DNA from: Desmodus rotundus
Lineage: Eukaryota > Chordata > Mammalia > Chiroptera > Phyllostomidae
Length of the DNA stretch: 64,000 nt
Reading direction: 5' to 3'
NCBI RefSeq assembly: GCF_022682495.2
Contig: NC_071392.1
Coordinates: forward strand, 58,863,459-58,927,458
This document shows, one piece after another, positions 58,730 to 64,000 of this stretch. Within the stretch, counting starts at the first letter, position 1; every line of letters begins with the position of its first letter. Both the position numbers and the translations under genes were made by a program. The notes under the pieces were generated by a model. That model did not search any database and was not told the DNA's origin. It was given only the letters and a program-made list of their open reading frames with translations.

Positions 58730-59448
58730 AGCAACATATTCATACCATTCTTTAAATTGTGATGATAATTTAAAGTCACCCATAGACACACACCTTGTGC
58801 AAAACAGGCCTGCAGTCCCATAACCCTTAGTCTTGTACAAAGACCCATTACGGGAAAGAAGATAGGAAGGTCCAGTTGAACTATGAACTTGGGGAAGAAG
58901 ATACGCTTGTGTTTACTCTCCAGAATGACCTTTGGAGCTGCTGGCGAACAGAGTGAAGCCATATCACAAAAAAGGCTTCCCAGGTAGTGACAAGCCATTT
59001 CCACCCCATTGGACTCTCCAGGTCCAGATCTCTCTAAGCTGTGTGTCACCCCCCTGAAATGGAATTCCAGTCAACATTCCTGGGCAGATATTCATCACCG
59101 CCTGCAGGGCACGTTCTCTACCATTCTCAGAAGACAAATTGATCAGCTCCAGCTTGAGCTCCACCAGCAGCTCAGTGACATCAAACGCCATATTGAGCAA
59201 TAAGTGTTCCAGACCCTTCCCGATAATCTACAATGGCTGATCCTAAGAACTGGTTCAATGGACTGAATTTACGAGTTTGGGTCTGAGTTTGGGTCCGGGC
59301 AGCCCTTGGATGCCTCCTTGTCTTAATCCTTATTTGTGTTTACAATGAATATGGAGGTTGTTTGCTCAAGATTGCATTCCAGAACAGCAAATAGTAGGTT
59401 TCACAGGCTTAACAACCACAATTGCATTCACAAAGAAAAAAGGGGAGA
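58730..59448 (+). pseudogene. Possible retroviral env remnant, 3' part
   Basis: Between the integrase remnant and the polypurine stretch, short frames (for example 59009-59203, rich in Leu/Gln/His) are followed by a hydrophobic stretch at about 59290-59345, with stops between them. Location and the membrane-like segment suggest the transmembrane part of env, but similarity is not strong enough to be certain. It ends at a purine run (59427-59448, aaagaaaaaaggggaga) that resembles a polypurine tract. Confidence 0.4.
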
Positions 59449-59850
59449 TGTTGGGAACTGCCCTGCCTGGTTTCAGAAGCTGTAACCCCCCATGGCTAAG
59501 GCTGAGTGACAGACCTTGGGACCCTAAGCCACTGAGGAGACAAAGCTTATCTCCCTGGCAGGAACACCATCTCTGCCCACTTTACTTCACCCTGCCCGCC
59601 CCCCAGTGCATGACTGGTTAGCCAATGACGGCTAAGATTCCCCAAGGGAGGGATGACCTAAGACAGGCACGATCACGAGGGGGCCCTCAGGGAACGACTT
59701 GGGGGGCTATAGAAAAATGGGGTGATAGACTCTTGCCCCTCAGCTTCGACAAAGCTTGAGTCCTCATTCTGTCTACAAGAAGTCTCTTAATCTCTTGGCT
59801 GCCTTACTTCCCCTGCTCTACCTAAGCCTGAAACAATGCCAGAGGTGGGT
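59449..59850 (+). mobile_element. LTR of a second ERV family (right boundary uncertain)
   Basis: Begins TGTTGGGAACTGCC immediately after the polypurine-like run, as a 3' LTR would. A TATA-like ctatagaaaaatgg occurs near 59706. It does not match the LTRs at 55117 and 60267 over its body. I cannot see its end with certainty. Confidence 0.5.
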
Positions 59851-60266
59851 GCAGCCCTATGCTGGAAAGAGCAGGTTCCCCTTGAAGATCAGGCCTAAGC
59901 AAGAATCCTGTGAAACCTGCTTTACTAATACCCTCAATTTAAATGATAAGGGTCTAAGCCTGAAATGAGCTTGTTTCCCCAAAGTTTTATGGTCCTTTAG
60001 CCATCTGACCCTGACTCTAAATAAGCCCTCATAGTTATTTGAATGTTATCTATTGTTTGATCATTACTGCCTGATCTACCTGACAATGATTGATGGCCTT
60101 AATCTGAGATGTGGGTCTTTGGAGCCACTGGTTGCTTACTGATTATAATAGTGCTCTGTGTATGTTGACACACTTGCAAATTATTTTCCCAGGGTTGTGT
60201 GAGAGACCAGCAAGTAGCAAGCTTTGTGGGATCTGTAGCAGTCCTAACTGAAAACAAGGGGGGAAA
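59851..60266 (+). other. Probable internal end of the outer provirus, with polypurine tract
   Basis: No gene is seen. It ends in aaaacaaggggggaaa (60251-60266), a good polypurine tract directly before the LTR at 60267, which marks that LTR as a 3' LTR. Confidence 0.5.
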
Positions 60267-60861
60267 TTAGGAGACTTCTGCATGGCATGGGCCCAGCTCC
60301 CACTCGGAAAGGCCAGTGGAAAGTAAGGTCCAGCACACAGGACCCACACCCACAGACAGGTTCTTTCATGGGGAATCAGACCTGCACTGTCTCGTACCTA
60401 GGCCGCTTTGAGACTTGCTTTTGCTAAAACTCCCTCACCCTGAATTGAGGCAGCAAACGTTTACTGCGTATCTTTAAAATAACGTCCTAAAATCTATGCT
60501 AAACCTTCCAAGCATGAGTGTAACCAGTTCAACCACTTTTCCCTTTACATCTGTACATATCCTCCCTTTTTGATGTAATTAGCAACATCCTCTCCTTTGT
60601 TTTCTGTAACCACCTAAAGCAAACCTGTGCATAGCAAATGAGGACCATCCTCAATGTAATGTGCAGAAAAGCAATAAAAGCCTGTCAAGGCAAGGGTCAG
60701 GGTGCTCTTCTTTTGAGAGAGTGGCCAAGGTGCTGCGAGGTGCTCTCCCCTTGAGAAAGTAGCCACGCTGTCCCTTTTCCTCCACAGGACTCAGTAGTCC
60801 ATGTGAATTTGTCTTGTCTCAGCCACAAGGCCGCGGACACTGCAGGCCAGTTTCCACATCA
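60267..60861 (+). mobile_element. LTR, probable 3' LTR of a nested provirus
   Basis: About 595 bp, the partner of 55117-55666. It is longer mainly because of a partly repeated segment around 60700-60765, in which 'gtgctcttcttttgagagag-gtggcc' is followed by 'gtgctctccccttgagaaag-tagcc'. The polyadenylation signal aataaa is at about 60672. It ends 'cacatca' followed by caaagg. Confidence 0.75.
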
Positions 60862-60879
60862 CAAAGGGAATACATTACC

Positions 60880-63800
60880 AAGAGTGAAACTATAAAAAAA
60901 GGAACCAAACACAAATTTTGGTATTGAAAAACTCAAATAAGTGGTAAGAAGAATGCATTAGGAAGGACTGGAAAAAAGAGCAGACCAAGATGGAAGAGAG
61001 AATTAGTGAGTTCAAAAGTAGAAATCTAGAAATGATGCAGATGGAAGAAGAGAACTAAGAGTTAAAAACAAAACAAACAAACAAAAAGAAACTTGTACCA
61101 GAATTTTCTGACTCCATTAGAAGAAACAGTAAGGATAATAGATATTTCAGAAAAAAGTGAACAGAGTGTCTATTCAAAGCAATAGTTTATGAGAACATTC
61201 CAATCTTTGAAAATCAGTTGGACATTTGAATACAAGAATCTCACAGAACACCTTATTATCTCAATGCAAAAACAAAACTCAATTAGATTATTATCAGATT
61301 TCTCAGGAAGACCCTACAGGGCCAGGAGAGAGTGAAATGATACATTTAAAATGTGGAAAGAGAGAAAGCATCAGCCAAGAATAATATACGCAGCAAAGTT
61401 ATTCTTTACATATGATGGACAAATAAAGGATTTCCAAGAGAGAGAAAAGTGATAAAATTTATTAACATAAGACCTGAATTAAGAAGAAATGTTGACATTA
61501 GCTCCACTACCTGAAACAAAAGGATACAGGTATATATAACTCTTCAGTATGGTGTGACAGATAGACAAAAGGAAAAAACTGCAACTCTATTTCAGAATAG
61601 GGTATTAAAGAATTATAACACAAAGGTTTTAAAAACATTAAAAGTAACTATGACTATTACAATTTAGTAACAAACACACAACATAAAAAAGGGATAAATC
61701 TGTGACAACAATTAAAGGGGAAGAAGAAAAAACTGAACTTGCATAGGTATATGAAGATGCTATCAGAAGAAAAAACTACTTTATCTATGAGACATTTTAT
61801 ATAAACTTCATGGCAACCACAAAACAAAAATCCAGAGCTGAGACACACATCACTTAAAAAAAAAAAAAAAGGCAGGGAAACAGAAGAACGTCATAGAAAA
61901 CCACCAATCTGAAATAGCAGGGAGAAACATATAGAAGATAAACAATGGAGATACAGAGCAACCAGAAAGCAACAGATAAAATGGCTGAAGTAAGTTCTCA
62001 CATATCAATAATAACCCGAAATGAAAAGAGAATGAACTCGCCAATCAAAAGGCAAAGAGTAGCTGGATGGATTTAAAAAAAAAAAAAGAGAGAGAGAGAC
62101 AACTATATGCTGCCTTCAGGAGAACCATCATAGTTCCAAAGGAAAAATACAACCTTAAAGCAAAGGGGTAGAATATGATATTTCATGTAAATGGTAACCA
62201 CAAAAAAAGGAGGTGTAGCCATACTTATATATAGTAGATTTCAAAACACAAAGGTAATAAGAGATAAAAATGGACATTTTATATGATGAAGGGGACAATC
62301 CATCAAGAAGACATGATACACTAATGTACATGCACTCAACCTAGGAGCACCAAAACATATAAAGAAATTATAAACATGTGTAAAGGGAGAAACTGACAGT
62401 TTAACAACAGTAAGAGACTTTAATACCCTACTTATTGAACATTAATGGATAAGATCATCCAGACACAGTCAACTGGGAAATGTTGACCTTCAATGACACA
62501 TTAGATGACATAACATTAATAGATACAAAAAGAACTTTCCATTCTTAACATATAGGAGAATATGCATTATTTTTAAGTGCACGTGGAACATTTTCAAGGG
62601 CAAACAACATGTTGGGAGACAAAACGAGTCTCAATAAATTTAAGAAGACTCAAATCATATCTAGCATCTATTCCAATAACAACTGTGAAAATGGAAATCA
62701 CTCCAAGAAGAAAGATGGAAAAATCACAAATATTTGCAGATTAAACACTCTACTGAACTACTGGGTCAAAGAAGAAATAAAAGAAGAAATCAAAAGCTTT
62801 GCAGAGACAAATGAAAATAAAAATAATACATACCAACATTTTTGGAATGCAGCAAAAGCAGTACTAAGAGGGATGTTTATAGTAAGATAGGTTACCTCGA
62901 GAAACAAGAAATCTCCCAAATAAACAGTCTAAGACTATACTTTAAGGAACAAAAGAAAAGAAAAACAAATGAGCTCAAAGTCAGCAGAAGGGGGAAATAT
63001 AAACATCAGAGAGAAAATAAAAGAGAATTTTATTTAAAAGACTATTTAAAAATTACTGAAACAAAGAGCTGGTTTTTGAAAAAATAAAAAATTGACAAAC
63101 TTCTAGCTAGGCTCATTAAGTACCAGAAAAATAATTCAAATAAAATGAGAAATGGAAAAAAAGTTACAAGAGATATCACAGAATACAAAGAATTATTTAA
63201 GACTACTAAGAAAGGCTATATGCCATCGTATTGACAATCTAGAAGAAATGGACAAATTCTCAGAACCTTCCTAGAGCGAATCATGAAGAATTTGGACACT
63301 TGAACAGATGAATTACTACTAGTAAGGCTACTGAAAAAAGACTAAGTAAAAACCTTCTTAAACAAAAGCCCAGGACTAAACGGCTTCACTGGCGAATTCT
63401 ACCAAACATTCAACAAAGACTTAATACCCACCCTTCTCGAATTCTCCCAAAAACGTGAAAAGGAGTGAATGCTTTCTAATACATTTTACAAGGCCAACAT
63501 TATGTTGATACCAGAACCTGACAAGGACATCACAACAAAAAATTACAGGCCAGTATCTATAATGAAATACACATGAAAATCCTCAACAAACTACTAGTAA
63601 GTGGAATACTAGCATACGTTAAAAGAATCATATACCACAATCAAACACAATTAATTCCAGTGATGCAAATATGGTTCAACATCTGCAAATCAATCAACAT
63701 AACTTACCACATTAACAAAATAAAAGATAAAAATCATACAATCATCTCAATAGAAAAAAACAAAGCATTTGACAAGCTACATCATTCATGATAATTACTT

Positions 63801-64000
63801 TCAATAAAATGGGTATAGAAAGTACCTCAACATAATTAAGGCCTTATAAGACAAACCCCTCATCTAACAACATAGTCAATGGTAAAAACCTGAAATCATT
63901 TCCTCCAAGATCAGGAACAAGAGAAACACAAGGATGCCCACTCTTGACACTGTTATTTGACATAGCACTGGCAATCTTAGCCAAAGCAATTAGGCAAGAA
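60880..64000 (+). mobile_element. Old L1, ORF1 end and ORF2 start, runs off the window
   Basis: Decayed ORF1-like coiled-coil text (60950-61200) is followed by the C-terminal block ('cgcagcaaagttattcttta', near 61388). From about 61960 to 62460 the old L1 ORF2 endonuclease region follows. It includes 'ggagaaccatcatagttcc' and 'gaggtgtagccatacttata'. From 63360 the reverse transcriptase start appears ('agcccaggactaaacggctt'), and at 63920 'aacacaaggatgcccactct', typical of the RT palm. Stops are frequent. Frames such as 62609-62890 and 63573-63791 are pieces of ORF2. It continues past 64000. Confidence 0.78.

Overview
The window is vertebrate nuclear DNA, most likely from a bat, probably Yangochiroptera. 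The bat call rests on at least nine tRNA-derived SINEs of the Ves type (box-like start 'ggccctggctggtgtggctcagt', usually split by mutations, with a C/T-rich 3' part and an A-rich tail), on bat-like L1 3' ends, and on young L1-derived elements that carry only ORF1 (HAL1, 'half-L1'). There are no prokaryotic genes. Most of the short open frames are chance frames inside repeats. Family names come from recognition by eye, without a database search.

Layout. Positions 1-716 are a degenerate TTAGGG-like tract. About 960-3515 is a CpG-rich satellite with a period near 475 bp: four direct units on the right and inverted units on the left. From 3.5 to 20 kb there is mostly unrecognised intergenic DNA with Ves, MIR and L1 pieces, one HAL1 on the minus strand, a degraded L1 ORF2 and a clean solo LTR with a 5-bp target duplication. 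From 20.3 to 34.1 kb there is a nest of L1, HAL1, LTR and mariner remnants. It includes the best preserved HAL1 (22730-24682), which has an open ORF1 of 279 codons and an 18-bp target duplication.

The only recognisable host gene is TMEM168 on the minus strand. Its last three coding exons (44427-44285, 42052-41778, 36353-35806) have consensus splice sites and matching phases. They encode the C-terminal ~321 residues of a protein of about 697 aa in human. The large 5' coding exon is not seen and should lie beyond the right edge. If so, everything from 44.4 kb to 64 kb is TMEM168 intron. That stretch is packed with plus-strand (antisense) retroelements: three HAL1 copies, several L1 pieces and a nested endogenous retrovirus of betaretrovirus-like type with matching LTRs at 55117-55666 and 60267-60861. 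An old L1 runs off the right edge.

The most unusual aspect is the density and state of the HAL1 elements. There are six copies in 64 kb, all reaching the same 5' end and all joining ORF1 directly to a shared 3' end without ORF2. The ORF2-bearing L1 copies in the same window are truncated. HAL1 must borrow reverse transcriptase from L1, so this is a non-autonomous family that brings its own RNA-binding protein.
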